A stretch of 64,000 nucleotides of DNA from Dillenia suffruticosa (lineage: Eukaryota > Streptophyta > Magnoliopsida > Dilleniales > Dilleniaceae), in contig JAVTVX010000035.1 of the NCBI GenBank assembly GCA_033439265.1, forward strand, positions 21,044,001-21,108,000, written 5' to 3'. Numbering within the stretch: position 1 is the stretch's first letter; the number at the start of each line of letters is the position of its first letter. The notes under the pieces are model-generated. The model worked only from the letters and a program-made list of their open reading frames with translations, made no database searches and was not told where the DNA came from. Shown in pieces: positions 50,559 to 63,460 of this stretch. Made by a program: the position numbers and the translations under genes.

Positions 50559-50631
50559 TCATAGATAGCCAGCCAGGTAAATTCATGAACTCTATACTTT
50601 ACATACGGAGAACACATTATTTCTGATTTAA

Positions 50632-50682
50632 ACATCGAAACCTCCCCGCTACATCGAAACCTCCCCGCTACATCGAAACCTC
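50632..50682. repeat. Minisatellite, 19-bp unit, 2.7 copies
   Basis: The unit ACATCGAAACCTCCCCGCT repeats at 50632-50650 and 50651-50669, with a partial copy at 50670-50682. Perfect within the full copies. Confidence 0.9.
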
Positions 50683-51468
50683 TAGCCGTGTTTGTAGTTT
50701 CCATCACTTTCAAAGGGCTAAAAGACTCCTTGATACCGATTCCACACGGCAACAGAGTAGATATTTGTGAAATAAAACTCAGCTCCATCAATTATAAAGA
50801 AGCCTTCGGTGTTTAAAATAATGATCGGTTCTTAAATCGATGAAATAAGTGTTATATAATTTAATTGATTTTACTACTTTAATTGTTAGTATAATAATAA
50901 TAAATTATAAATAATTTCATAAAATAAAAAATAAATTATTTTATAATAAAAATTCCAAATATAGTGTAAGCAAAAGAAAGGAAGTTCAAATGATGTACCG
51001 CAAAATTTTAAATTTATAATTTTAAACTTGCCTTGAAAATGTATTTTCAGTTGTTGTATGGTGACTTTGCAACTAATGTATTTTCGATTTATATTTCTTA
51101 AAAAAAAAAAAAGACATAAACATGGATGGGAGACCTCGAAACAATCTTTTGCAGCATTAAATTATAAAATATAAACTTTATCTTTGTACTTTATTATTAC
51201 TAAATTATCAGATGGATTGAGTTCACGTTATCTTTACTTGCTATTAACATATTTGTAATATAAATAAAATATGAAATATTATTGCAAATGAATTCCTCTT
51301 TAATTTCGTGGGGGATAATTACAACCCGTAGATTTCACGTTTTCCTCGTACAAATAAAAACCCTAAACTTTAGGGTTAGGTCAAAAGATTGTAGGGTAGG
51401 ATGCTGCATGGAAATGGACAGGAGACTCAATGGCGTGACGATGAAAGTACCAAAAAATAGGGCCATAC

Positions 51469-51772
51469 CACGTGAAGTGCGAAATAACAAGGGCTGATAA
51501 CTTGCCACTTCATCACCCGTACACCCTTTTAAAATAAATAATAGTAATAATAATAATATCAAAACCTCCCAACGTCCTGAGTACCGACAAACAATTACAT
51601 GCGTTCCTCTCGACCGTCGCTTACGCTGCCTCCCGTACGATCCTAAAAAAGACATCGTACGGCAAGGTAACACGTGTCGCATATTCCCTTATTTAAGTAG
51701 TCTAGCGTTCTTGGAGACGTACACGTGTATTTTGTAGTTATTAATGCATCGGACCACTGGTTTTCTACGTGG
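51469..51772. promoter_or_regulatory. Cluster of four ACGT-core boxes
   Basis: CACGTG occurs at 51469-51474, 51671-51676 (in ACACGTGTCGC, ABRE-like) and 51722-51727 (in the palindrome TACACGTGTA). TACGTGG is at 51766-51772. Four ACGT cores in 300 bp is dense for AT-rich intergenic DNA and would fit a bZIP/bHLH-responsive promoter. The only nearby plus-strand frame (51744-51953) is not recognised. Confidence 0.35.
51633..51662. repeat. Perfect 9-bp inverted repeat with 12-bp spacer
   Basis: CCGTACGAT (51633-51641) and ATCGTACGG (51654-51662) are perfect reverse complements, and each contains the palindrome CGTACG. It lies just upstream of the second ACGT box. Confidence 0.85.
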
Positions 51773-51959
51773 CCTTCATCTTTTGTTGGTTCCATGTTCA
51801 ATTTCGTCGAGATTTGCGCGCTGCTTTATCTTCTTTTCTGTTGCCATTTTCTCCTGTTTTGACTGCTTTGTGGAGTGTGTTCATCTAGAAGGGAGTGTAG
51901 AATACTGTGCTCCGCAGAGCATCATGATGATGCTGACAAGATCATGTTCATAATGTGCC

Positions 51960-54900
51960 AGTTCTCATTTTCTAGAAGGGAAAAAAAGGCAAGAATTTTA
52001 GTGTTGAGTATATATTTTATCATTCCAAATATGTGTGTGTGCTTATAGGTAAAATGACCATCATGCCATTTTCAAAAATTTGCATCCCTTCTTTGTAATT
52101 CTTGTTTAAGGATGATCTGGTGTAGAACAAAATTAAAACTCATAGAAGTAGTTGAATTTGAGATTTAATGTTTTGAACTATTTTTACTAAAAACAGAGGG
52201 CTCAGCATCAGCACAAACTTGCCTACCCTGATAGAATCTTTATTCTGATTTTGTTATGCGTTTGTGACGGAAATTCTAAGTATGCTGGTGAACCACGTCT
52301 CAATGAGTTGCTTGAAACTCTTCAATATCAACTTCACGGGCTCCTCTGCAACAATATCATAGGTTTAGAAAATTTGCGTCTGATGCAGGTGAGGTGTAGA
52401 AAGGAAACAACCGAGAAATAAGAAATATGCGAGAGATGGGAAAAATTAAATCTCGAGAAGGGCAGGGTGGAGAAAGAAAATAGAAGAGAGCGTAAGAAGA
52501 GGAAGAAGAGAGAAAGTATTTCTTTGTAATTCCGCACGGCATTGAAGGAACAGAAAGAAGAACTTACAGTTGATTCGGTGGATATGGGTTCCGGGTTTCT
52601 TAACAACGAGAGTTCGAGACTTAAGAATGAAAAAAAATAATTTTATCCCTAAGTGAGCCTGCTTGCAGATTAGACCAGTCGGGACATGGATTCGGATAGC
52701 GATGATTGGTAGGCATACATCCATGGCAAAAAAAAAAAAAAGAAGGAACAGAGAGGAGAGAGAAAGATGAAAGAAGAGGGAGAGAGTATTCGTTTTTTAT
52801 CAGGAGCAACGAGACCAGAACTGAAATTTTTTCTTCTTAATCCAGAACCTTAGTTAGTGTTTTCTTTTCATTTAAAAATTGCATTCGGCCTAAATCGTTT
52901 TGGGAGATTGCCTGACTTGACCCATTAGTCCCGAGATTATCGAATCAAGCTCAGGTTTGGACTTGGGTTACGTGGGATGCGATAGTAATCTTAATTTGTA
53001 TTTGAGCATGGGGCTGATTAAAGCTAGTGATGATAAAACCCCTCACCTAGTTGATATTCTTCACTCTATCTGGTCTAAGATTGTAAATCCATTGTAGCAT
53101 AAGGATCAGTGTTTACCATAAAAAATAAGTAAATATATTTAAAATGGCATACTTAATATTTATTGGGTGCGATTCAGACCAGCACTAAACCCTTTAGAAC
53201 TTTATGCGTGTTTTTGGACGAAAGTAATATTAAGATGGATCATCTTCGGAAAAATTCTCGTATTGTATCTCCCGTTTGCGACCTTACTTGAATAGGATCT
53301 ATTAAATAGGCTCCTGGCTCTGTTTCCTTAATCTAACAAGGCAAAATGAAAAGAAGTTCAATGAATCTGAAAGTGTCCCAGTCCCAAGCATCCTTTAATT
53401 ATTCTTTGCTTGTTACAGTATCCAAACAATCCCTAAAAGCTTTGGAAGTATACTTTTCAAACTCGATAGTTTTGACATAATGCGGAGAGGACTTTTTTGT
53501 AGGTGGGTTTTACGAAGAGTGACATTGAAAGCATAATGGGCAATGATCAAACACCCAGGGAGGGATAAAAAAATATGTGTGTACTTCATCCATGATTGTG
53601 AACAGTCCATCTCTTTTCCAATCAAATTTGAACATTCGAGCTTTCAGAAATTTCTCACCGGGTGATCTTATGGCTACCCACTTGGATATTACATTTCACC
53701 ATTGCGCTGTCATTGTTAATGGGATTTTGCAGATCTAGTTCCCTGCTTCGGAGGAAAATGAAAGGTTAGGCGTGCTCCTCTTCAGGACCCTAACTGATAA
53801 CCATAATAATCAAAATAATACCTATATTTAAAGACCATATATTAAACTATATTAATCAAAATCTCGTGTTAAAAATAAAAGAGTAATCCATAATTAAATC
53901 TTACATATATGGCCGAATCAGATTTCTCAACGATAGAAGTATATAAAAAAATAATCAAAATAATAAAATCTAAAATTCTTAATTTATTAATTAAGAATAT
54001 TTTCCAAATTAAAAAAATTACGGCATATTGCATTATCCCATGGTTAATGACCTTTTTTTATTCAATTCAAATGGGGTAATTATTATTATTATTTATTTAT
54101 AATCGTAGATTTAAAGGGAAACTTTGGAAAAAGTCTCAACGCATGAATGAAGGTGGGCCATCTGTATCCTCCTAACACCAGTTAACGGAAACATAAATTA
54201 ATATATCTATTTTCTTCAGAGAATCAGACCTGTGCCTTGTGACGTCTTTGCCATTTTAAAATCAAAAGGAAAAAAAAAAAAAAAAAAAAAGAGGTCTTAC
54301 GCCTTCTTGCTGCAAAACATGGAAAAGAACACATTAAGATTCGAAAATTAAAAATTTTCACAAAGAAATAAAAATGCTGTTTTATATAAACAGGGCCGCA
54401 TAAAATTAGCTAACGAGAATGGTGTGATTTTTCAAATTCATTTAAGTGAATCTAAAAGTATTTGGTTTTTTCTTTAACTTTATATATATATTTTTATAAC
54501 TAATGTATCAGAAATTTCAATGATGTCACTCCCAATTTAGAAAAAAACTCTCATTCCTAAACATGTTATTGTACGTGTTGGAAGTGTATTTCCAATTATA
54601 CAGAATGATATAAACTATTATCCACCATTTGATTGATAAGTATGAGAGTTTCTTGCTCAAGAATTTGTAACCCCATGTTCCCCATCTCTATATGGAAGTA
54701 GGGTCTCTGCCTTTCAGACCAAAAAATAAAGGATGGTTGAGAGGATGAGACGACGAATTGGGATTCAACATAGCTTGAAACAGAGTTGGTTTGAGTTTAT
54801 TGCGTTATATTTTTAGCCAGATTTTCTGGAAGTAATAAAATCTAGGATAACTCTTGAGTATGCAGACATTGGTTTTGTGAAGAAGTGACAATGGCAAAAC

Positions 54901-56600
54901 ACACTTTTCCAACCGAATATGCAAACGTGCCCTACGGTGTTTGAACATTTTGAGCAGTGGTGGGAAAATAGACGACGGATATGGCTTGTAAAGTCTGAGC
55001 ATGGTTATCGCGAATAAAAAGGCAATGATATGATTGAGTGACGGGTGGAGCTTATCCTGCCCCAAAAATCATGGGGGTTTTGTTCCAAGATGTTGAGATT
55101 GAGAGCAACCTTTGATGTGACCTAGCGGCAAAATCTCCGCCACATGATCACGTTCCACATTGGACCATCATCATATTTGATCCCGACGGCTAAAGGACTT
55201 GTTTGCCAACTTATCAGAGAAAACATTCATTTATTTATTCATTTTGGGTAAAGTCTTGAGGTGATGTCGTGTTGCTTGGGAAGCCGAAGAAACCGAACAT
55301 AATTTTAAGGTTGTCACCCCAGTTAGGTCCTGAAAGGATCGTAACTCCTTTTTTTTTTTTATTCTTTCTCATGTGACTAACAAGATTGATTCAAATATTA
55401 TGATTTAATAAAGAATTCTTTTGATATTTATTTTTTTATTTTTAAAACTCAAATTTAATATTTTAATTAAAAAAATTTAATATGTTATCATTAAACTTAG
55501 AAAATATCCATAAAACCCTTTACAACCATAATTTTCTAATTTCCTTCTATAAATACATTGCATGCATCTAAAAAAATCCTCCATCTTGTGTTGTATTCTA
55601 TATCCCTTAAATTCTATCGGTTTATATTATTCATTGCATTTTTTGTGTAAAACATCTTAAGGAGACGTAAAGTTCATTTAATTAAATAGGATTCTCATTT
55701 AAAATTAAATACAAAAGAGAAAAGATAAATCGGAGATGAGCTATGAGATAGAATCAAGAGAAAGAGGAAAGAGAAGGGTTGCTGATTCTTGCAAAGGATG
55801 AAGATGGAGATGGGGTAGGGTTTTCACCCACCATAAGGGAGAGAAATCAGTTTATTTGACTTTTACATTCTAAGTTTAATGGAAAATTATATGGAGCAAA
55901 CGACAAGAAGTAAGCCGTATTGAATGAGGTAAAATGATGGAAATTACAAGAGAAAAAGTGAAAGTATTGTAATCATGAAGAATTTAGTATACAAATATCA
56001 TAAAATATTGGGTTAAGTGTATTTTTTTTTCCTTTTGTTAATTAAATTGAATGTTGAGAATCAAAATATTTTGTATAAAACAGACAAAAAGGTGATGTGG
56101 AGCAATGGTGGAATGAGACATTCTGAAGTAACAAGGGATTTGGTTCCTTGTTACCTACTATTAAATATTTGACATTATTACCCAAAGGATGACTTTATTT
56201 TGCTGTCATTTTACTTAGACGGTTCTAAAACTATTGACTTTGCAGACATAAAATTTTAATTTAAGTACAAAATATATACTTTTTAAACTCAAAGATGAAA
56301 TTTTACTTGGAAATTAAAAAAGCAAATTCTAAATTTCAGGGTGAGAACAGTTTGTAATTGCAATATTGGGGTTTGATCAAAATCATCGAATTTTCTTTTA
56401 CGGTGTTTATAATTAAGTTTTCTTTTGATAAATTAATTATATTTGATAATTCTATTAAATCTGATTAAATTTGAATCAAGTTGAATCATTAATAGATCAA
56501 ATTTTTTTAATATTAAATTTTTTATATATAATATTTAAATTTGATATCTATTTAAGGATACGGGTAATCAAAATAATTGAATTTTTTAAGAGGGTTTTGA
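51960..56600. other. Intergenic region, no gene recognised
   Basis: No exon-like or family-like frame. It contains purine/pyrimidine-rich segments (52440-52520, 52740-52790), a poly(A) run (54270-54290), and diverged SINE-like material in minus orientation at about 55352-55500 and 56440-56570. Unassigned otherwise. Confidence 0.45.
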
Positions 56601-56620
56601 TAATCAAGTTAGATTATTAT

Positions 56621-56816
56621 TATTATTATTATTTTGTATTATAGCTTGGTTACCAACCCAGTATCTAGAATTTTATCTTGATTAATTTGAGTCGACTGTT
56701 TACAGGACCCACTTTTGAGGGGCAGGTTTCCCAGCGTTGATTTTTTTATTTTCATGAGAAGTCGAAACCCTGACTATGATTAAAAGATGTTAATACTCAA
56801 ATCAATTGAGTCATAA
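56621..56816 (-). mobile_element. SINE-like retroposon copy (family A), minus orientation, well preserved
   Basis: The reverse complement begins 'gactcaattgatttgag' and carries the B-box-like 'gggtttcgacttctc'. It continues with 'aaaaaaatcaacgctggga', 'cgactcaaattaatcaagat', 'tagatactgggttggt' and an A-rich end. The same blocks in the same order occur in the plus-strand copy at 37.4 kb. Confidence 0.65.
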
Positions 56817-56819
56817 AAC

Positions 56820-56965
56820 TTCAGTATAATCAAGTTAGATTATAATAGAAGAGTTTAGGCGAAACAGAAAGTGATAAAAAACGAATAGGTTGAAGTCATG
56901 TGAAAATGTACCCTGATGTTTATTAAATCACGACGACAAGTGGATCAAATAATGGAGAGCCATCC

Positions 56966-56996
<31 letters not shown>

Positions 56997-57600
56997 ACGA
57001 GCAAACATCTCTCCTCTAATTAAACTTGTTTAATAATGGACGACGAAAGATTATGACTAGCAAATGAATGCTAGCTCCCGAGATGCTTTTCCTTACGTCG
57101 AGGGCAGAGACTAACCTAAGAAGGGCCCAACGTGGAAAATTGCACCCTTCATTTTTTAAAATTCAATTAATATTTATAATTTATATCTAATTTTTACATG
57201 CTTAACTATAATTTTATTCTCACTTATCTATTTTAAAACTTATTCATTTGAATAAATTTTATATAATTTTTTTAAACCCATCATATAATAAAAACAAAAT
57301 ATAATATCACAATTGTATATTTTAAATCAATAAAAAAATATTTTATAATCTTTAAAATAAAAAAATTATAATTTTGAGAAATATTAATTTTGCTTGAATA
57401 AATATTTTATAAATTTTTTGTACCTCTCCTGTCTTTAGACCTTAGGTTCGTCACTGGTTGAGGGTGAGGTTTCACGGGTGTAGCATTTAGTGAATCTTTT
57501 TTTTGAATAAATATATACAAATATATTTGATATTTGCAGGCGTTTTATTTGTACATCAATTTGTACAGTAATCACAAATATTTGTTAATCAATTTTTTAA
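56820..57600. other. AT-rich spacer with a CT microsatellite
   Basis: A (CT)n run lies at 56966-56996; the rest is AT-rich without features. Confidence 0.5.
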
Positions 57601-57612
57601 TATTGACAAGGG

Positions 57613-58215
57613 TGGATTATAGTGTACCTCCAAAGGTATCAATCATGTTTCAGAGACTCGCAGCAGGTGTGGAAATCCCAATCATGGGCAGCTTAAGAAG
57701 AAGAGAAGGGTGTGGAAATCCCACTGCAGGCATGTCATTTGTGATATGTCATTTGTGCAATGTTGAGATGGAAACAATTGATTATCTCTTCATCCGTTGT
57801 GAAAAAACCCATAAGTTTTGGATAGAATCTTTTGAGATAGTGGGGTGTTCACGAGCAATGGAAAGGACTCATGCTGAGAGGGAATAGGTAGGAGGAGGAC
57901 ATTTCGTACATAACGTTTTTTGCCATTATCTGGTCTGTGTGGATATGTGCAGACGAGATTATGTTTAAAGGAAAGGAGAACTCAATTAACACAATATGTG
58001 GTTTGATAAATATTAGAGCATTCCTTTCATTCTCGTGTAATAAACTGTGGATCAACCTTAGAGAAAAAAGAAAAAACTGTGCACTAACAGTTTGGCTACA
58101 AATGGATGGAGATAAGAGTGAAAGTGTGAGGGCTACCCTTTACTTCTTTTATCAGAAACAATTAAATGAATGGGTAATTGATTTCGTGTACCAGGTGGGC
58201 AATGCAATAATATGC
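57613..58215 (+). mobile_element. Degraded LINE fragment: zf-RVT region
   Basis: Plus-strand frames read VPPKVSIMFQRLAAGVEI (57628 on), then CHLCNVEMETIDYLFIRCEKTHKFW (Cys-X2-Cys...His/Tyr...Cys zf-RVT pattern, 57751-57825). After a stop and shift come FFAIIWSVWICADEIMFKGK (57919-57978). This is the usual plant LINE ORF2 C-terminal order. The surrounding ORF2 is absent and frames are broken. Confidence 0.7.
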
Positions 58216-58782
58216 TAGTGAGGTAGGTAGCATATACCCATTTATGAGACCTAATGGCTTTTCCCAAATACGGCTCTCTCTCTCTCTCTGGTTGTTAATA
58301 AGTTCTCTGTTAAAAAATGAAAAGGCAGATCTCCATTATTATCAGATTGAAGGAATTGCTGAATCTCAGCCACAACATATGACCTAGATGTCCGTATTAT
58401 TTCATGAATAAATACTTGGTAACTCAATTGAATATGCTACATTTTTTACACGAGAATTCCAAAATTTGACTGTGATTAAAACAACCATTATTGCGAAGAT
58501 GGGAATTTAGGCGTTCGACATTTGGTGGGAGTTATAGAGACATGTTTGCATTTCAAGCAACAACTATAAATATATATTAAATCAAATAGTTCGATTTATC
58601 TTTCTCTTCTCTTATTTTATTTAGAATATATACATTTTTTTTTTAAAAATTTTGTAAATAAATCAAATTTCTTCATAAAAAATTATTATCATATTAATAA
58701 TCTTTTTTTTTTCATTAAAATCTCATTTAATTAACTGAATTTAGCTCCCCAGACTCGTGACCTCTCCGCACCCTATCAGCGG

Positions 58783-58970
58783 GTAGTTAACTCAATGAGA
58801 TATAGTATTAAATCTCTTAATCAAGATCATGATTTCGACTCACGACTTGAATATAAAGTAGACTAAGTTGGGAGGATAACTCTCTTAAATGGGTTACTGT
58901 AAGTCACGGATTGAATTAATCAGAATAAAACTTATAATACCGATTAATAGAGTATAAAAGAAAAATAACC
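58783..58970 (+). mobile_element. SINE-like retroposon copy (family A)
   Basis: A-box-like 'agttaactcaatgag' (about 58787), B-box-like GATTTCGACTCA (58831-58842), 'gttgggaggataactctctt', 'gttactgtaagtcacgg', 'ttgaattaatcagaataaaa' and 'cttataataccgatt', with an A-rich tail to about 58970. Confidence 0.65.
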
Positions 58971-61184
58971 TCTCCACACCCTTTTCACAAAACAAAAGGT
59001 AAATATCACCATAAACATGACAACATAATTTTCTGGATTAAGAGAAAATATTTAGTCAGAAAAACATAGTGAACATGTAAATTAAGCCAAAATTCTATAA
59101 GGTATTCAACATTATTGGCGGATTTAAAGTTTCATTTAATTATAGTCACGGACTTCGTCATAGTCTTTTTTTTTTCTTTTTTCTAGTGGGGTCGAGCACA
59201 TGAAATCATGATTTCAACTGAATAATTTATAACTGAAAATATTAAATTAGAAAAAGGATAAATAATGAATACACTTGTACATAAAATTGAGCACAATGTA
59301 ATGTCATTTTCCGACCCAATGTGCTAAAAAAGTGGATGTGTCCTCCAACTAAAGTACACATAGATAAGGTTGTTTCACTTCACATGATATTATATGGAAG
59401 GTACAAATATTTGGTCCCATGTTTACTTGTAAGATAAAAAATCCCAATTGCATCATAATTGGGGGGGTTTGTGTTTCTTTGCTAGTTTTTGAATCTTTTG
59501 AGGTTGCCTGCCTTCGAAGCTTTTAATTCTAAAGTGTTGGTTGTAATCTTTATCCAAAGCTAACTCTAAAGCTAACTCTACCGTATCATCCCTCTTTTGA
59601 ATAATCAAATTGTTCGAGGAAATCGACGGACTTGATTTAATAGAAAGAACGCTAAAGTTATTGATTAAAACTCATATTTAAATTTTGAAAATGGAAAGAA
59701 TTAGGTCGGAAGAGTTTTATTTAAAAAGGGTTTAATAGTAATTAATAATCAAATTAGTTAAAAATATAATTTTGAATATCAAGTAAAAGTAAAAAAAAAT
59801 CCAAGAATACTACTTTTGCTTTGGGTATGTCTGGCTTTTTAGTAGAATTATTCCTCTCCCCAGCTTTGCCTATAGGACTATAAACTAGACCGGACCATAT
59901 TATTGATGCCACCTGAATTGAATTAACCAGCGGATGGACATGCATTTTATAATTATAAAATTTTATTTTTGAATTTAATTAAAAGAAATTGTTTAGAAAA
60001 TTATGGCCATAATTTATGATTGTGAAGAGTTTTGTGATTGTTGGTGTTTCGTTGATGCTATGGTAATTGAAATCTCCCTAATAATAGTTACTATGATTCA
60101 AACCAAATTTTTATGTGTGAGGTTCTTATTTTATACTCACAAGGCCAGTAATGCTAATAGCTCATTCCTCATGAATTGTCTGTTGGGTTGAACTTAAAAA
60201 GAAGTTTGATTAAATTTATAAAATTACGAAATTTGTTTAATAATTTTTTTTAATGTTTTATGCTATTTAAAAAATAGTTTTTTTTTTTAATGTAATTTAT
60301 ATATTGTTTTATTTTGACTTATAAATTAGTTAATTTGCATCGTTCATTATTCCGCATTTACCCTTTTTATAACGGCGCATAATATTAATAGTATATATAT
60401 ACTTTTTAATAATTTTTATTTAAACATAAAAAGAGTTTATAACAATTCATTATTACTGAATGTAATAATAACTTATAAGCTCGTAATATTTTATAACAAG
60501 TTTTATTTTATTTTATTAAAAAACTTATATAATTTAATTTAAAAATAAAATATGAGAATTTATAAGTTTCAAAAATATTTTATAAATTTTAGAAACTTAT
60601 AAACTGTTTAAATAATTTTAGTCCAAGGGGCTCCTAAGAGAACTTTAGAAAATCAAATGTAAGAGGATGGTTATGGTTGCAAGAGTGGCAAATTTAACAT
60701 TGTTTGGCAAATGAAAAAAAATACTAAAATCCAACACCAAATTGTTCCAACTTAACAACAAATGATTGCTCAGAGTCCATCGCACATCGACGCTTGTCAA
60801 AAATCGAAGCCTCACACTGTTGTCCACGGTGACATGTTCAATTTTATGGTATATCTCAACTAAACACTATTCTCTTTCCCTTTAAAATTTTAAATTCAAA
60901 TTTCTATATATAAAAATTTACCGATCTAACTTAGAAAATACTAACACAATAGAGGTTGACCATAAAGAACTTATATCAACAACTTGTGGATCTAGTAGCG
61001 GGACACTAGACTTCCTTAATCAAAATCTCGAATTCAAATCTTGAAAATAAAAAAATAAAAACCAACCTATATATTAAGTCTCACAACTATTTGAACTAAA
61101 TTAGTCAGATTTTTAGAAATCGGTGGTTAAATAAAAAAAATACAGACCTTGTAGGAGTTAATCTTATGGCCATATTACCAATAG

Positions 61185-61350
61185 TTAATTGGTTTAGTGG
61201 GATGTGGCGTTATATCTCTTAACCAAAATTCTGAATTCCACTCATGACTTTAGTATAAAGCAAACTACGTTGAGATGGTATTTTCTCAAGAATCACTATA
61301 ACTCTCGGATCGAATAACTCAAAATATAACTCCGTATACAAAAAAAAGTC
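61185..61350 (+). mobile_element. SINE-like retroposon copy (family A), A-box visible
   Basis: A-box-like TTGGTTTAGTGGG (61189-61201), degenerate B-box 'tgaattccactca' (about 61233), 'cgttgagatggtattttctc', 'atcactataactctcggatc', 'taactccgtatac' and an A-tail to 61348. The tRNA-like A/B-box spacing (about 35-40 bp) is clearest here. Confidence 0.65.
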
Positions 61351-61714
61351 ATTGAGAGAATATTTTAGTAATCATAATCCCATTTTTCAATAAGAAAATC
61401 CTAAATTCAAATTTCTGTTTAACAAAGAAAACAAAAATAATACCTAAAAAAAAAAATCTTACGGCCACATTCAGAGCTGGGCTAACTTGCTCTGGCCTAG
61501 GCCCATCATTTTGGGGCTACAACTGAAAGAGTTCCATTTGAAACCTTAAAAGCATTTGTAGATGGCCCTTTGCCGACTTTAAAATCACAAGAGGCAACCT
61601 GTCAATTTTGTAAACCACAGGGGTAAAAGTTCTCTCTGGGTAATAGAGGGGGAAAAGACCCAATAATTATTTGTTCACGTGTACCTCTCCAAATATTGCA
61701 TTAGATTAATAACT

Positions 61715-61940
61715 CGCATCAACATAATGATAAAGTCTACAATCACACCAAACCTCTATAGATATAATAGTATAGTACTATAATTTCTTAATTATAGGTT
61801 TTGGATTCGATCTATAGAAATAGAAAAATGAGATTTTGGAGAATTAATCCCTTAACAGATTTCATAATACTCGAATCGGATTAATCGAATAAAATCTGGA
61901 TATCGATCGGTGAAAAAAAGAGAAAAGAAAAGAAAAAAGT
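61715..61940 (+). mobile_element. SINE-like retroposon copy (family A), best 3' end
   Basis: B-box GGATTCGATCT (61803-61813), 'gagattttggagaattaatc', 'atactcgaatcggattaatc', 'gaataaaatctggatatcg' and 'atcggtgaaaaaaag', then an A/G-rich tail. The closest copy to my inferred 3' consensus. Confidence 0.7.
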
Positions 61941-62907
61941 GGGCAATCACCAAAAGAAATATGAGCATAACTTTTCCCAAATCTAGAAAAGAGCAAAATT
62001 GTTCATGTCTAGTTACTCGATGTCACATGAATGAAATATATTGTGTACATGTAACACTCCAACACTCCTGTACTAGATGATGTGGTACCATGAATAAGGG
62101 CAATAAGATGGACCCATTCTCCACCGATATGTGGAATTATATTTTGATTAATTTATTTTGAATATTTACGGGAACTTTATTTAGAGAGTGACTCTTCCGA
62201 TATAATTTTTTATATTTTTAAATTTTGAATATAAAATTTGATTTAGCTCGTTAATTATCCGTTAGTGAAACCATATTTCATTAGGATAGTCTTTTTGGAT
62301 CACTTCAGCAGACCGAAGGAGATACACGATACGTGGCTCATCAAGACTGGGATCGCATCCTTCAATGCATTCGTTGAGGACTTCACAGCATTCCCATATG
62401 CTTATCACTGACCTGTCAAATGTTCCGTACTAAATTCTTTTTTTTTTTTAATATGAATTTAAAATTGGAATCATCACATTTGAGAGGAGAATTTATGCAA
62501 CTAGGAACAACTTTCTTCTTGTTTACCTTTGTTCATGACCACAACCGAAAATTAGCCAAAACCATGAATATGTTTTAGTGGGCTTCACTCGGGCCCAAAT
62601 CAAAAAATGGCTCTAGATTCCGCAAATAAACAAGCTGTATCTTTCGAAAATAAACATAACAAAAAATGTCCCTAAAAAACAATTTAATGGTCACAATCTT
62701 CCTTCTTTAATTCGATGATCTCAAATTCAAATTTTAGTATAATAAAAAAAACATAAGAAAAAATTACTCCAAAAAAAAGAAAAAAAAAATTCCCTAAAAG
62801 TAAAAAACATTAAGATGGTGAGTTTGCAAATGAAAATGTCATTCTTTCGGTAAATTAGTATTTCTATAAACCGGATTTAAAGATTTGAAATGAAAGCAAA
62901 AATATTC

Positions 62908-62999
62908 ATTTGGGAGAGCCAACCCCATAAGAGATCCCATAGTGTTCGGGTCAGATAAATCGTTTCAACCCAAATACTGGTCGGTGAAAAAAAAATCGA
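62908..62999 (+). mobile_element. SINE-like retroposon copy (family A), 3' fragment
   Basis: 'catttgggagagccaacccc', 'catagtgttcgggtcagat', 'aaatactggtcggtg' and a 9-base A-tail. The 5' half is absent. Confidence 0.6.
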
Positions 63000-63460
63000 A
63001 ACGAAAGCAAAATATTCCTTAGTATACATCCAACACAAAAATATATAAAAAAAGAGAAAGAATAGACGGTGAATTTGTAGATGAAAATGCCAAGGGAAAT
63101 TAGAAATTCATAAGTTGATAGATTTGGTTTTTTTTTTAACAATAAAATTTGATTCCCAAATCGCTCGATAGGGAGAGAGGATGTGATGGATGTCCCCAAG
63201 GGACATAAGTATGATAGATATGATTCTTCGACAAAATTCCTCAACCAGTGCCAATAGATTATTAGCCGGTTTGTGATCCACGGGGTGCTTTTTAAAGCTT
63301 TTGATACAGAGAGAGAGAGAGAGAGGGGGGGGGGAATAGCTGTACTGATATCTTAGCTAGAATGGGTAGACGATAACCCCCCGGGGGTTTTCACGAGTTC
63401 TTTTCTTCTCCTCGTGAGATGCACTCTTTTTTAAAACGTAATATTCGAGGCATGATTTAT

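Larger units (their letters stand above)
58216..63455. other. Intergenic region rich in SINE-like copies
   Basis: No intact gene. It contains four clear SINE-like copies (listed), short A-tailed B-box fragments (61010-61060, 62680-62752), and GA/G runs at 63307-63334. A plus-strand stretch at 62298-62411 translates to a coding-like DTWLIKTGIASFNAFVEDF that I cannot assign. Confidence 0.5.

Noticed and set aside
51744..51953. Small plus-strand frame with a hydrophobic start after the ACGT-box cluster
   Set aside because: No recognisable family and no splice support; the frame may be chance in T-rich DNA.
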